56,518 bases of DNA from Actinomycetales bacterium (GCA_017308515.1 JAFKEN010000014.1:1-56518); one strand, 5' to 3'; counted from the first letter of the stretch, positions 9,253 through 18,643 are shown. A program made the numbers and translations. Notes: generated by a model not told the origin, from the letters alone.

Positions 9253-10439
9253 GCGGTCGGACGACTACCAACCGTCGACGGCTCCGGGTCGAGCGTCGGA
9301 TCCAGCCGCGACGCGATGATGCGGTGCTGGATCTCCGCGGTGCCCTCGACGATCGTGAAGAAGCGGGCGTCCCGGTAGAGGCGGGCGATCTCGGCATCGT
9401 CGAGATAGCCCACGCCGCCGAAGACGCGGAGCATCCGGTCGGTGATCTCCACGGCCGTCTCGGCGGCCAGCAGCTTCGCCTGCGAGCACTCCAGGATCGG
9501 CACGTCGCCTCGATCGACAGCGATCGCGGCAGCGTGGTAGCTCAGCAATTCGGCGGCGCGCAGCGCGGTAGTCGCGTGGGCCAGCATCGCCGAGATCTCC
9601 TGCCGACGCAGCAGCGGTCGGCCGAAGGTCTCGCGCGTCGCCGCCCGAGCGAGCGCGAGATCGATGGCGCGCCGCCCGAGCCCCAGCGCCGAGGCCGCGA
9701 CGAGCAGCCGGCCGATCACGAGCACCTTGAGGATGTCGTCGAGCGGGCTGCCACCCTCCGGCGAGAGGCGGCGTTCGTCGGAGACCTCGACGTCGTCGAA
9801 AACCAACTCCCCGACCTCCGACGAGCGGCACCCGAGCTTCGAGAGCTTGCGTTCGCATGCGAAGCCGCGATCGCCGCGCTCGACGAGGAAGACCCCGAAC
9901 CGATCGGTTCCCGCGATCCGCGCCGTGAGTGCGATGGCATCGGCGAGCGGGCCGTTGGTGATGTACGTCTTGCGCCCCGAGAGCACCCAGCCGGAGGAGG
10001 TCGGCCGGGCGGTGGTGCGTATCCGGCGGACATCGGATCCCGCATCCGGCTCCGTGATGGCCATCGCGATGACGTACGTCCCGGCCAGCGCCGGCCCCAG
10101 CCAGGCCTCGTGCTGCGCGGCGCTGCCGAATCGTTGGAGGTAGGCCGTCCCGACGTGATCCTGATGCCCGAGCCCCGACGAGATCCCGACGGAGCGGTAG
10201 GAGAACTCCTCGCGGATCACCATGGCGGCGCGCAGATCGGCACCCCCGCCGCCCGCGGCCACCGGGTAGTGGGAGCCGATCAGCCCGGCCGCTCCCGCCC
10301 GTGCGAACAGCTCCCGCGGGAAGGTCTCGGTCGCCTCGGCCTCGTCAACGCGCGGGACGATCTCCTCCTGGGCGAACCGGCGGGCGCGAGCGCGCCAGGC
10401 CTCGAGCTCCGCGCCCAGGTCGATCGGGTCGACGCTCAT
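9231..10439 (-). CDS. acyl-CoA dehydrogenase (first of three)
   Basis: 402 residues from an ATG that overlaps the upstream hydratase stop (ATGA). Order of segments: N-terminal helical domain; 'AITEPDAGSDVRRIRTT' and 'ISSGLGHQDHVGTAYLQRFG' in the middle domain; 'GRKTYITNGPLADAIALTARI' at the FAD site; 'KLGCRSSEVGELVFDDVEV'; and C-terminal 'LRVFGGVGYLDDAEIARLYRDAR' with 'IVEGTAEIQ', where the Glu of EGT is the usual catalytic base. It oxidises an acyl-CoA at C2-C3 and reduces ETF. A basic C-terminal tail (about 25 residues, ending RRKTRI) extends past the family end. Substrate is not deducible. Confidence 0.93.
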   Translation of the reverse strand: MSVDPIDLGAELEAWRARARRFAQEEIVPRVDEAEATETFPRELFARAGAAGLIGSHYPVAAGGGGADLRAAMVIREEFSYRSVGISSGLGHQDHVGTAYLQRFGSAAQHEAWLGPALAGTYVIAMAITEPDAGSDVRRIRTTARPTSSGWVLSGRKTYITNGPLADAIALTARIAGTDRFGVFLVERGDRGFACERKLSKLGCRSSEVGELVFDDVEVSDERRLSPEGGSPLDDILKVLVIGRLLVAASALGLGRRAIDLALARAATRETFGRPLLRRQEISAMLAHATTALRAAELLSYHAAAIAVDRGDVPILECSQAKLLAAETAVEITDRMLRVFGGVGYLDDAEIARLYRDARFFTIVEGTAEIQHRIIASRLDPTLDPEPSTVGSRPTARRKTRI

Positions 10440-11239
10440 TCCGACCGCCGCCTCGCGGCGAAACGGCGCAGCCGGGCATCCCGGTCCGGATCCGGCTCGA
10501 TGTTGAGTCGGCCCCTCCAGTTGAGCGCCTGGTCGGCCCACTGTGCCTCGCCGTACGACCGCCCCAGACCGGAGTTGAGCATCCCCTTCAGGTAGCCGAC
10601 GGCCCGCGCGCTGTTGTGCGCGATCTCGGCCGCGAGCTCGCGTGCCGCGTCGTCCAGCTCGGGCTCGGGAACCGATCGGGTGACGAAGCCCCGAGCCACC
10701 GCCTCGGCGCCCGTGACGGCACGGCCCGCAAGCAGCATCTCGCGCGCCCCGGTGATCCCCAGCCGCCGGACGTACCGCTGGACCTCGCCGGAACCGGGGA
10801 TCAACCCGAAGGCGGCATGGGTATCGCGGAAGATCGCGTCGTCCGCCGCCACGATGAAGTCGCAGCACAGCGCCAGGTGCAGACCGCCGGTGAGCGCGTG
10901 GCCCTGCACGACGGCGACGACCGGCACGGGCAGCTCGCCGAGCTGCTCCCAGAGCCGCGCGGCACCGAGCCCCGCGTCGGAGCCCTTCGGCAGGTCGGGA
11001 TTGTGGACCGCCCCGAGGTCGGCGCCGGCGCAGAACGACGGACCCTCACCGCGCAGCAGGATGACGCGCGCACCCAGATCGCCGACCGCGTGATCCAGCG
11101 CCTCCGAGATCTGCTCCAGGATCGCGAGGGTGAGCGCGTTGCGACGTTCCGGACGGCACATGACCACCTCGACGATGCCGTCCGCGAGGCTCCGGACGAC
11201 GACGAGCTGCTCGCCGGACGGATTCTCGATCCGGGTCAC
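10436..11239 (-). CDS. enoyl-CoA hydratase/isomerase family protein (first of four)
   Basis: 267 residues; the chosen GTG overlaps the SDR stop by GTGA. Crotonase-fold segments are 'CRPERRNALTLAILEQISEAL', 'SFCAGADLGAV' (oxyanion region) and 'GHALTGGLHLALCCDFIVA'. At 'DTHAAFGLIPGSGEVQR' the first catalytic Glu of classical hydratase is replaced by His, while the second is kept in 'GAREMLLAG'. Single-Glu crotonases often act as isomerases or on unusual substrates, so hydration should not be assumed. Co-translated with the downstream acyl-CoA dehydrogenase. Confidence 0.88.
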   Translation of the reverse strand: MTRIENPSGEQLVVVRSLADGIVEVVMCRPERRNALTLAILEQISEALDHAVGDLGARVILLRGEGPSFCAGADLGAVHNPDLPKGSDAGLGAARLWEQLGELPVPVVAVVQGHALTGGLHLALCCDFIVAADDAIFRDTHAAFGLIPGSGEVQRYVRRLGITGAREMLLAGRAVTGAEAVARGFVTRSVPEPELDDAARELAAEIAHNSARAVGYLKGMLNSGLGRSYGEAQWADQALNWRGRLNIEPDPDRDARLRRFAARRRSE

Positions 11240-11994
11240 CACGGTCGCCCTCCGTTCACGATCAGCAACTCTCCGGTGGTGTAGCTCGCGGCGGGACTCG
11301 CGAGATAGACCGCGGCGCCCGCGATCTCCTCGGGGCGGGCGACCCGCCCCATCGGCACTGTCGGGACGATCGCGCGGTGGGCGTCGTTGCGGGGCTCGCC
11401 GTCCTCGCTCACCAGACCCGGGCAGAGCGCATTCACCCGCACGTCCGGGGCACACTCGACGGCGAGGAAGCGGGTCAGCATCCAGAGCGCGGACTTGCTC
11501 ACGCCGTAGGGCCCGAGATTCGGCGTCGGCTGCAGACCCGAACCGGAGACGAGGTTGACCACGGCACCCGCCGGCGACTCGCGCAGCTTCGGCATCAGCT
11601 CGCGGCACAGCCGCAGAGGGGCCCAGAGGTTGGTGGCGAACACCTCCGCCCAGACGTCGTCGGGGGCCTCCAGAAGGGGTGCCGGCCGCCCGGTCGTGTG
11701 CGCGTTGTTGACGAGGACGTCGAGCGGGAGACCGCGCAGCTCGTCGACGACGGAGTCGAGGCCGACCGGGGTGGAGACGTCGGCGGCGATCGTCGTCACC
11801 TGCACTCCGCTCGCCCGGCGGATGGATGCGGCCGTCGTGGAGAGCCGCTCCGGGTCGCGAGCGACCAACGCGAGGTCGGCGCCCGCGTCCGCGAAGGCGA
11901 CCGCGATCGCCCGACCGATGTTGCGGCTCGCGCCCGTGATGAGCGCCGTCCGACCGTCGAGTCGGAACGACGGCGGTGCGGGGGAATCGACCAT
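11236..11994 (-). CDS. short-chain dehydrogenase/reductase
   Basis: 252 residues, classical SDR length. 'RTALITGASRNIGRAIAVAFADAGADLALVARD' is the Rossmann cofactor site; an Arg at the end of the second strand favours NADP(H). 'DVLVNNAHT' is the NNAG-like motif, followed by 'NLVSGSG' (catalytic Ser) and 'YGVSK' (Tyr and Lys), and 'NALCPGLVSEDGEP'. The likely role is oxidation of a hydroxyacyl-CoA or alcohol intermediate. A 32-base gap separates it from the upstream MaoC gene; its stop overlaps the next hydratase. Confidence 0.9.
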   Translation of the reverse strand: MVDSPAPPSFRLDGRTALITGASRNIGRAIAVAFADAGADLALVARDPERLSTTAASIRRASGVQVTTIAADVSTPVGLDSVVDELRGLPLDVLVNNAHTTGRPAPLLEAPDDVWAEVFATNLWAPLRLCRELMPKLRESPAGAVVNLVSGSGLQPTPNLGPYGVSKSALWMLTRFLAVECAPDVRVNALCPGLVSEDGEPRNDAHRAIVPTVPMGRVARPEEIAGAAVYLASPAASYTTGELLIVNGGRPW

Positions 11995-12026
11995 GAGACC
12001 TCCAGAGTTGCGATGGATGGCGCGGA

Positions 12027-12869
12027 TCAGCCGCCGAGATCCGGAACCAGGTCGAGCCGGCCGTTCGCGTGCACCCGGCGATCGCCGACCCGGGTCTCGA
12101 AATGCACCGTGTCGCCGGCACGGACGGCGCTCACGATGAGCTCCTCCCCGGGGACCACGGGGGCGACGAACCGGACATCGACCCCGCGGATCGCGCCCCA
12201 CCGTCGCCCGGCCAGGTCGCGCGCGACACGATGCACGACCATGCCGAGCGCGCACAGCCCGTGCAGGATCGGACGGTCGAAGCCGACCGCGCGGGCGGCA
12301 TCCGGATCGAGGTGGAGCGGATTCTGGTCTCCGGTCTGCGCGTAGAGCACGGCTTGGCGCTCGAGCGTCGGAACCCGCACCTCGACCGGCTCGCCGGTCG
12401 AGGGCGACTCCGGTTCGGGTGCCGCGAACGGCGAGCCGATCGAGGCTCCGCGGATCACGCTCGTCACGACGTTGCGGGCGACCAGGCGCCCCGACTCGTC
12501 ATGGCTCGTCGTCTCACGACGCACCAGCACGCCGCTGCGTACGTCGCCGATCTCGAGGATCCGCGACCGACTCGTCCCGGACGCCGTCGACGGCAGCGGG
12601 CCGGGGAGTTCGAGAGTGTGGCCCGCGTAGAGTACGTCGAGCGGGTCATAGGCGAGTCCGGGCAGCGCGATGCTGCGCAGACTGTGCGCATCCGCCAGCA
12701 GGGTTGCGAACGTGCCGAGCACCCGCGGATCGTGCTCGCGCACCAGGTCCAGGTCGTCTCGATCCATCACGTCGACCGGGGCGCCGACGGCGAGCGCGTA
12801 GCGTCGCACTTCCGCGGGCCCCCAGCTCCACGTCACCGGCGGGAACTCGGGTTGGTCGATCACGGCCAT
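12027..12869 (-). CDS. MaoC-like (R)-specific enoyl-CoA hydratase, hydratase-2 double hot-dog type
   Basis: 280 residues. The N-terminal half is a degenerate hot-dog domain ('WSWGPAEVRRYALAVGAP' and 'GTFATLLADAHSLRSIALPG'). The C-terminal half bears the hydratase-2 motif: 'YAQTGDQNPLHLDPDAARAV' then 'GFDRPILHGLCALGMVVH', with the catalytic Asp and His. This is the architecture of the hydratase unit of peroxisomal multifunctional enzyme 2. It gives (R)-3-hydroxyacyl-CoA, complementary to the crotonase-type hydratases in the cluster. The ATG shares one base with the MFS stop (TGATG). Confidence 0.88.
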   Translation of the reverse strand: MAVIDQPEFPPVTWSWGPAEVRRYALAVGAPVDVMDRDDLDLVREHDPRVLGTFATLLADAHSLRSIALPGLAYDPLDVLYAGHTLELPGPLPSTASGTSRSRILEIGDVRSGVLVRRETTSHDESGRLVARNVVTSVIRGASIGSPFAAPEPESPSTGEPVEVRVPTLERQAVLYAQTGDQNPLHLDPDAARAVGFDRPILHGLCALGMVVHRVARDLAGRRWGAIRGVDVRFVAPVVPGEELIVSAVRAGDTVHFETRVGDRRVHANGRLDLVPDLGG

Positions 12870-14101
12870 CAGGACACCACCTCCGGGGGTTGCGCGAGGA
12901 TCTCCGAGGTGCGGCTGTTGAGCGAACGCCCGAACAGCAGCGCGGCGGCGATCGCCAGAACGAGGACGATGGCCTGAAACAGCCAGCCGAGCAGATAGCC
13001 GCCCAGCTCGACGAGACCGCCGAACGCGAGCGGCCCGACCGCGAGTCCGATGAAGAAGCCTCGGAGCATGCGCGAGGCGGAGATCCCCACGGCGCTGCGT
13101 CGGACGTTGCGCATGATCGTCACCATCCCCAGCGCGTTCCAGCCGACGATCGACAGCCCGCCGAGCATCGCGGCCGGCCACATCAACCAGATCGCCAGCG
13201 GCGCGAGCAGACTCAGCACGGCCGACACCGCGCCGATCGCCCCGATGAGCCCGAGCAGGCGCCCGGGCGGCACACCGCTCTCGCTCAGGCGGGCCCAGAC
13301 GACGCGCGCGACGACCGACGCGATAGCGAACGCCGCGAACACCAGCCCCGCCGCGACTTCGTCGTACCCGAGCGAGTGCGCGTAGATCACGTAGAACCCG
13401 TTGCAGACGCCAGTAGCGACTCCGAGAAGCAGCGCGTAGACGGAGATCCACCCCAACCACCGGAGTCGACGGGGTTCGAGGTGCTCCCCCTCCGGTTCGA
13501 GTTCGAGCACCGTGCGCGACGAGCGGCGGGCCGCGAGCACGGTCGCGACCGCCAAGACCGGAACCACTGCCGCGGCGAGCGAGGCGAGGTGCCAACCGAT
13601 CAGGACCGCGAGCCCCGGGAGGACGACACCGAGATAGAGTCCCGCGCCTGTCGCTCCGGACTGCTTGACCCCGGTGGCGAAGGCGCGCGAATCCGGAGGG
13701 ATGCGGTGCGCGATCATCCCGTTGCTCCCCGGGTTCGCGGCGGCCATCGCGATGCCCGCGAACACCGCCGACACGACGAGGGCCGGCAGCACGAAGCTCG
13801 CGGCGAGCAGGAGCGTCGCCAGCAGGGAGCAGATGGATCCCGCGATCACGACGAACATCGGATCGACGCGATCCGAGATCCTCCCGATTGGTCCGCTCGA
13901 GATTGCGGCGACCGCGTATAGGCCGCCAAAGAGCAGACCCATGGCACCCGCGCTCAGGTGGAGGTCGGAGACCAGGAACGGCGACAGCGTCGCGTAGGAA
14001 TACGTTCCGGTCGCGCCCGTCGCCATCGCCAGCGAGAGCGACGAGATCAGAAGAGGCCCGCCGTTGCGGGATTCGCGCGCCACGCTACTGCGCTCGTCCA
14101 C
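12869..14101 (-). CDS. MFS transporter, organic-anion type
   Basis: 410 residues with 12 predicted membrane helices in two halves split by a charged loop ('ARRSSRTVLELEPEGEHLEPRRLR'). The MFS motif between helices 2 and 3 is present in modified form ('GPIGRISDRVDP'). 'GMIAHRIPPDSRAFATGVKQSGATGAG' resembles the CynX/OFA-like group of organic-anion carriers. Embedded in the CoA-transferase operon, it probably carries the acid substrate or a pathway by-product across the membrane. It begins 15 bases after the preceding CoA-transferase. Confidence 0.85.
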   Translation of the reverse strand: MDERSSVARESRNGGPLLISSLSLAMATGATGTYSYATLSPFLVSDLHLSAGAMGLLFGGLYAVAAISSGPIGRISDRVDPMFVVIAGSICSLLATLLLAASFVLPALVVSAVFAGIAMAAANPGSNGMIAHRIPPDSRAFATGVKQSGATGAGLYLGVVLPGLAVLIGWHLASLAAAVVPVLAVATVLAARRSSRTVLELEPEGEHLEPRRLRWLGWISVYALLLGVATGVCNGFYVIYAHSLGYDEVAAGLVFAAFAIASVVARVVWARLSESGVPPGRLLGLIGAIGAVSAVLSLLAPLAIWLMWPAAMLGGLSIVGWNALGMVTIMRNVRRSAVGISASRMLRGFFIGLAVGPLAFGGLVELGGYLLGWLFQAIVLVLAIAAALLFGRSLNSRTSEILAQPPEVVS

Positions 14102-14116
14102 CGTGGATCAACGCGC

Positions 14117-15310
14117 TCATCGACGCGACGACTCGCGCGCGATGATCTCGTCGATCAGCGCCTGGTCGGCGCCGAGCTGGGGTGCCGTGCGGCGTGGTAC
14201 GCGAGGCGAACCGCTGATCTTGATCGGATTCCCCGCCACCGTGAGCGTTCCGACGACAGGGTCCTCGACGTCGATGAGCATCTCGCGGACAGCGACCTGC
14301 GGATCGTCGAACAGCTGGGAAACGTCCTGAACCGGACCCGAGGGGACGCCGGCCGTCGACAGCACGGACGTCACCTCGTGCGCGGTCTTGTCGGCTGCCC
14401 ACTCCTCGATCAGCGGGCGCAGAATCGACTCCTGATTGGCCGCGCGGGACAACCCTGTCGCGAGATCCGGAGTACTCGCAAGGTCGTCGCGACCGATGGC
14501 CGTGCAGAACTTGCGCCAGATCGCGTCGCTGGCGATCCCGATGGCGACCCAGCCGTCGTTCGTGCGGAACGCGCCGTAGGGCGCCGATGTGGGACTCAGT
14601 CCGCGCCGTGGAAGCTGCCCGAAGTGGGAGACATGGCCGATCAGCTGCTCGTTCAACGCCACCATGGCGTCGTACATCGCGGTGTCGACGTGCTGACCCT
14701 CCCCGGTGATCTCGACGGCGCGCAGCGCCAGCACGACGCCGAACGCGGCGAGCATGCCGGCGAGCTGGTCCGCGATCGGCGAGCCCAGATACATCGGCGG
14801 GTCACCCTCCTCGCCGACCCGGAGCATCGCCCCGCTCATTGCTTGCGCGACGATGTCGAACGCGGGCAGATCCATGTACGGACCCGGCGGCAGCACGTCG
14901 CCGTGGCCGAACCCGGAGATCGTGGCGTACACGAGTCGCGGATTCCGCTCGCGCAGCACGTCCCACCCGAGCCCGAGCCGCTCCATCGCGCCCGGGCGCA
15001 GATTCTCCCAGACGACATCCGCCTTCTCGACGAGCCGCAGGAAGGTCTCCCGCCCCTCCGAGGATTTCAGGTCGAGGACGACGCTGCGCTTGTTGCGGTT
15101 CACCCGGAGGAAGGCATAGCTCATCGCCCCGTCGTCCGAACTGTAGTTCGGGGTCGCGACGCGATAGCCGTCGCCCTCGGGCGGCTCGACCTTGACCACC
15201 TCCGCCCCGAAATCCCCGAGGATCATGCTGCCGTAGGGGCCCGAGAGGAAGTTCTCGATCGCGAGAACCGTGACCCCCGAGAGCGGCCCCGTCGCCTCCG
15301 ACGCGTTCAC
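14117..15310 (-). CDS. CaiB/BaiF family (class III) CoA-transferase A
   Basis: 397 residues, normal family length. The GTG overlaps the upstream flavin oxidoreductase stop. Family segments are 'VLAIENFLSGPYGSMILGDFGAEVVKVEPP', 'NRNKRSVVLDLKSSEGRE', 'ADVVWENLRPGAMERLGLGWDVL' and 'YATISGFGHGD'. The catalytic Asp is in 'GSPIADQLAGML'. Class III enzymes move CoA between carboxylates through an aspartyl-CoA anhydride without ATP. Closest in sequence to the 20918-22132 copy (both have 'ALENF/AIENF...SGFG...PGPYmdlPAFDi'). Substrate pair unknown. Confidence 0.93.
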   Translation of the reverse strand: MNASEATGPLSGVTVLAIENFLSGPYGSMILGDFGAEVVKVEPPEGDGYRVATPNYSSDDGAMSYAFLRVNRNKRSVVLDLKSSEGRETFLRLVEKADVVWENLRPGAMERLGLGWDVLRERNPRLVYATISGFGHGDVLPPGPYMDLPAFDIVAQAMSGAMLRVGEEGDPPMYLGSPIADQLAGMLAAFGVVLALRAVEITGEGQHVDTAMYDAMVALNEQLIGHVSHFGQLPRRGLSPTSAPYGAFRTNDGWVAIGIASDAIWRKFCTAIGRDDLASTPDLATGLSRAANQESILRPLIEEWAADKTAHEVTSVLSTAGVPSGPVQDVSQLFDDPQVAVREMLIDVEDPVVGTLTVAGNPIKISGSPRVPRRTAPQLGADQALIDEIIARESSRR

Positions 15311-16245
15311 GCCGTCTCCCTTCCTGAGCGCATCCAGCCGGCCGAGATCTCCCCGGCCGATTCGAGCGATGCCAACAGATTCTCCGGCGCGGCGAGCGGT
15401 CGCACGACCACATCCGTCGCCCCGGCCTCGACGTACTCGAGCAGGCGCTCGCGCACCGCCTCGACCGATCCGTAGGGCACCGCGCGGTCGACCGTCGCCG
15501 TCATGTCCCGGTGGTACTGGGCCGAGAGGTACTCGATCGCCCGTTCGCGCGCCGCGGTGGCGTCCGGGTCGAGGTACACGAAGACGTGGGCGATGACCCG
15601 TGGCGTGCGGTCCGGGGCGAGCTCAGCGAGTCGGGCGACGCCCGCGGCGACGCGCTCCGGGTGCATCAGGTAGGGCATCCATCCGTCGCCGAGGGTCGCC
15701 GCGCGGCGCAGCGCGACCTCCGAGCGGCCGCCGACGATCACCGGGATGTCCCCGCGGACCGGCGTCGGAAGCACCGTCGCCGCGTCGAAGTCGAAGTCGA
15801 CATCGTGGCGATCGACCTCGGCACCGCTCCAGAACTCGCGCAGCAGGCGGATCGTGGTGTCGGCGCGCGGCCCACGTCGACGCAGCGGCACGCCCGACGA
15901 GGTGAAGTCGGCCTCGAACTCTCCGCCGACACCGATGCCCAGGATCACCCGCCCACCGCTCAGGTAGTCGAGCGAGGCGAACGCCCGGGCGGTCGCCGCC
16001 GGTGCGCGCAGGGGCAGCAGGTAGACCCCGGTGGCGAGACCGATCCTCGTGGTCCGGGCCGAGACCGCGGACAGCAGTGCGACCGGGTCGAGCAGCGGGT
16101 GCGACCACGACACGTGGTCGTTGACCCAGTAGTGATCGAACCCGAGCTCCTCCGCTCGGCGGCCGTACTCGAGCACCTCGGCGGCGGAGGGGAAGCCCAG
16201 GGTGCCCGGGCCGAACCCGACCCCGAGCGCCAAGCCGGTGGTCAC
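15307..16245 (-). CDS. luciferase-like (LLM class) flavin-dependent oxidoreductase
   Basis: 312 residues, GTG start overlapping the upstream CoA-transferase stop. LLM barrel segments are 'YGRRAEELGFDHYWVNDHVSW', 'IGLATGVYLLPLRAPAATARAFASLDYLSGGR', 'GIGVGGEFEADFTSSGVPLRRRG' and 'PVIVGGRSEVALRRAATLGDGWMPY'. It is close to actinobacterial enzymes that use F420 or reduced FMN; which cofactor is used here cannot be told. A monooxygenase or reductase among CoA-transferases suggests a redox step not supplied by the dehydrogenases. Partner flavin reductase is not seen. Confidence 0.88.
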   Translation of the reverse strand: MTTGLALGVGFGPGTLGFPSAAEVLEYGRRAEELGFDHYWVNDHVSWSHPLLDPVALLSAVSARTTRIGLATGVYLLPLRAPAATARAFASLDYLSGGRVILGIGVGGEFEADFTSSGVPLRRRGPRADTTIRLLREFWSGAEVDRHDVDFDFDAATVLPTPVRGDIPVIVGGRSEVALRRAATLGDGWMPYLMHPERVAAGVARLAELAPDRTPRVIAHVFVYLDPDATAARERAIEYLSAQYHRDMTATVDRAVPYGSVEAVRERLLEYVEAGATDVVVRPLAAPENLLASLESAGEISAGWMRSGRETA

Positions 16246-17414
16246 CGTACGACGCCCGACTCGAGGAGCCGTTGGATCTCCGCCTCGCCGAACCCGGCGG
16301 CGGACATGACCTCGCGGGTGTGCGCCCCGAGGCTCGGAGCGGGGGCCGTGGGCAGCTCCGGCGTGTCGGCGAACTTGAACGGCGAGCGGATCCGATCGTG
16401 GGCTGCGGGGCCGCCGAGGAGACCGCGGGCACGGAAGTGGGAGTCGTCGAGGGCGGCCTCGATGCTGTGGCACGGCGCCGCGGGGACCCCGCCGGCGCGG
16501 AAGATCTCGAACCACTCGTCGACCCCGCGGATCGCGATGATGTCGCGAAGGCGCCCGTCGAGTTCCGCGAAGGCGTCGGGATCGTGCTGCCGGCCGACGT
16601 CCTCGGGCAGTTCCAGAACGGTGCAGAGCCGCTCCCAGAAGACCGGCTCGAGGCAGCCGAGGCTGAGCCACTCGCCATCCGCCGTCGGATACACGCCGTA
16701 GCCGGGGATGCCGCCCGTGACGGGCAGGCCGTCCGGTACGGGGTCGGACCCCGTGGCGAGGAACCACTGGGCACGGGTCTGCTGCCAGTAGAGCGCACCC
16801 TCGGCCATGCTGAGGTCGAGGTAGTCGCCCGTCCCGCTCACCGAGCGGCGCACGAGCGCCGCGAGGATCCCGGAGACGGCGAGCAGAGCGCCGCCGCCGA
16901 TGTCGGCGATCGGCAACCACGGGATGCGGGGAGCGTCGCGACCCCCGAAGTAGCGCAGGATGCCGGCGAGCGCCTGGTAGTTGATGTCGTGCCCGGGGAG
17001 GTCGGCATACGGGCCATCCTGCCCGTAGCCGGAGATCGAGACGTAGACCAGACCGGGGTTCACGGCGCGCAGATCGCTCGGGCCGATGCCGAGGTCGTCG
17101 ACGAGCCCCGGGCGGAACCCCTCGAGGACCACATCGTAGTCCGCGGCAAGTCGCCGGATGAGGTCACGGCCTTCCTCGGCCTTGAGATCGACCGCGATCG
17201 AGCGCTTGTTGCGGTTGATCATGCCGAATCGGTACGCCTCCCCGGACTCGGCCCGCGGCGCGCTCGCACGCTCCGGGTCGCCGCCGCGCGGATGCTCGAC
17301 TTTGAGGACCTCGGCGCCGAGGTCGGCCAGGACCATCGTCGCGAACGGTCCCGGGAGGATCCGCGTGAGGTCCAGGACGCGGATCCCGGCCAGCGGTGTG
17401 TCAGTCGAGGTCAT
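16242..17414 (-). CDS. CaiB/BaiF family CoA-transferase B
   Basis: 390 residues. An ATG at 17432 overlaps the upstream stop, but an AGGAG ribosome site is placed for the ATG at 17414, which also matches the family start ('PLAGIRVLDLTRILPGPFATMVLADLG'), so 17414 is chosen. 'NRNKRSIAVDLKAEEGRDLI', 'FRPGLVDDLGIG' and 'YVSISGYGQDGPYADLPGHDINYQALAG' are typical. The catalytic Asp lies in 'LPIADIGGGALLAVSG'. This branch resembles alpha-methylacyl-CoA racemases, which are also in the CaiB family, so it could be a racemase rather than a transferase. Confidence 0.9.
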   Translation of the reverse strand: MTSTDTPLAGIRVLDLTRILPGPFATMVLADLGAEVLKVEHPRGGDPERASAPRAESGEAYRFGMINRNKRSIAVDLKAEEGRDLIRRLAADYDVVLEGFRPGLVDDLGIGPSDLRAVNPGLVYVSISGYGQDGPYADLPGHDINYQALAGILRYFGGRDAPRIPWLPIADIGGGALLAVSGILAALVRRSVSGTGDYLDLSMAEGALYWQQTRAQWFLATGSDPVPDGLPVTGGIPGYGVYPTADGEWLSLGCLEPVFWERLCTVLELPEDVGRQHDPDAFAELDGRLRDIIAIRGVDEWFEIFRAGGVPAAPCHSIEAALDDSHFRARGLLGGPAAHDRIRSPFKFADTPELPTAPAPSLGAHTREVMSAAGFGEAEIQRLLESGVVR

Positions 17415-17428
17415 CGGGTCTCCTGCTG

Positions 17429-18643
17429 TCATGTCAGGACCCCCGCGGCGCGCAGGTCCAGGATCTCATCGGGGTCGAGGCCGCCGATCTCGCGCAGCAC
17501 CTCGTCGGTGTCGGCCCCGAGCAGCGGGGCGGGGCCCGCGAGACTCCCGGGGGTCCGGGTCAGACGCGGCGTCGGTGCGGTGTAGACGCTCGTGCCCATC
17601 ACCGGGTGGTCCAGCCACTGCACCGCTCCGGCGCTCACCAGACCCCCGACGTCGTCGAGCAGCTCATCAGCGGTGCGGACCGGCGAGGCCGCGATGCGGG
17701 CCGCGACGAGCGCCGCGGCCAGCTCGTCGGCGTCGCGCTCGGCCGTCCACGCGGCGAGCGCGCGCTCGATCTCGTCCTCGTGCGCCTTCCGACCCGCGAG
17801 GTGCGCGTAGTCCGGTGCGCGCAGCGCGGGGAGGTCGCAGATCGCGGTGAAGGCGGCCCAGCGCTCGTCGTCCATCACGGAGATCGCGATCCAGCGGTCG
17901 TCACCGCGGGTCGGGAAGACCCCGTGCGGAGCGGCGTGCGGGATGCGGTTGCCGCTGCGATGCGGCGTCCGCCCGATGTCGGCCATCTCGATCGCGGGTC
18001 CGATGACGTTGAGAGTGGATTCGAGCTGCGACAGCTCGATCCGCTGCCCGTCACCGGTCGCGTCGCGGTGCAGCACGGCGGCGAGGATGGCCACCACTGC
18101 GTGCATCGGGTTCGGCACGTGGTCGGGATAGTTGGTACCCGTTCCGACCGGCTCGCGATCGGGGTAGCCGCACAGCTCGTGCAGCCCGCACAGCGCGACC
18201 AGGGTCGCTCCGAATCCGGAGAACGTCGCGTGCGGGCCGGATTCGCCCTGCATCGGCATGGCGAGGTAGATGAGATCCGGCCGGACGGTGATCAGGTCCT
18301 CGTACCCCAACCGCCACTTCTCCATGGTTCCGGGGCGGAAGCTCTGGGTGCAGACGTCGGACTGCGCGGCCAGACGCAGCACGACCTCCCGTGCCCGCGG
18401 ATGACTCATGTCGAGCGCGACGCTGCGCTTGCCCGCGTTCCGATCGGCGAAGTACCCGGACCGCTCGAGGGGCGCGTCGCCGGGGGCGAAGGGCGCCGTG
18501 CGGCGCAGCGGGTCGGGCCGGGTGACCGACTCGATCTTGATCACCTCCGCACCGAACTCGGCGAGGATCTTGGTGCCGATCGGACCGGCACCCACCCAGG
18601 TGAAGTCGAGCACGCGCAGACCCGCGAGCGGTGCCGCGGTCAC
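17429..18643 (-). CDS. CaiB/BaiF family CoA-transferase C
   Basis: 404 residues, GTG overlapping the upstream stop (GTGA). 'GLRVLDFTWVGAGPIGTKILAEFGAEVIKIES' and 'AGKRSVALDMSHPRAREVVLRLAAQSDVCTQSFRPG' are clear. The catalytic Asp is in 'TNYPDHVPNPMHAVVAILAA', a variant seen in BbsF-like and related transferases. It is coupled to the shorter, more divergent transferase-like gene upstream, and the two could form a heteromer like the BbsE/BbsF succinyl-CoA:benzylsuccinate CoA-transferase. That pairing is inferred from gene order only. Confidence 0.9.
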   Translation of the reverse strand: MTAAPLAGLRVLDFTWVGAGPIGTKILAEFGAEVIKIESVTRPDPLRRTAPFAPGDAPLERSGYFADRNAGKRSVALDMSHPRAREVVLRLAAQSDVCTQSFRPGTMEKWRLGYEDLITVRPDLIYLAMPMQGESGPHATFSGFGATLVALCGLHELCGYPDREPVGTGTNYPDHVPNPMHAVVAILAAVLHRDATGDGQRIELSQLESTLNVIGPAIEMADIGRTPHRSGNRIPHAAPHGVFPTRGDDRWIAISVMDDERWAAFTAICDLPALRAPDYAHLAGRKAHEDEIERALAAWTAERDADELAAALVAARIAASPVRTADELLDDVGGLVSAGAVQWLDHPVMGTSVYTAPTPRLTRTPGSLAGPAPLLGADTDEVLREIGGLDPDEILDLRAAGVLT

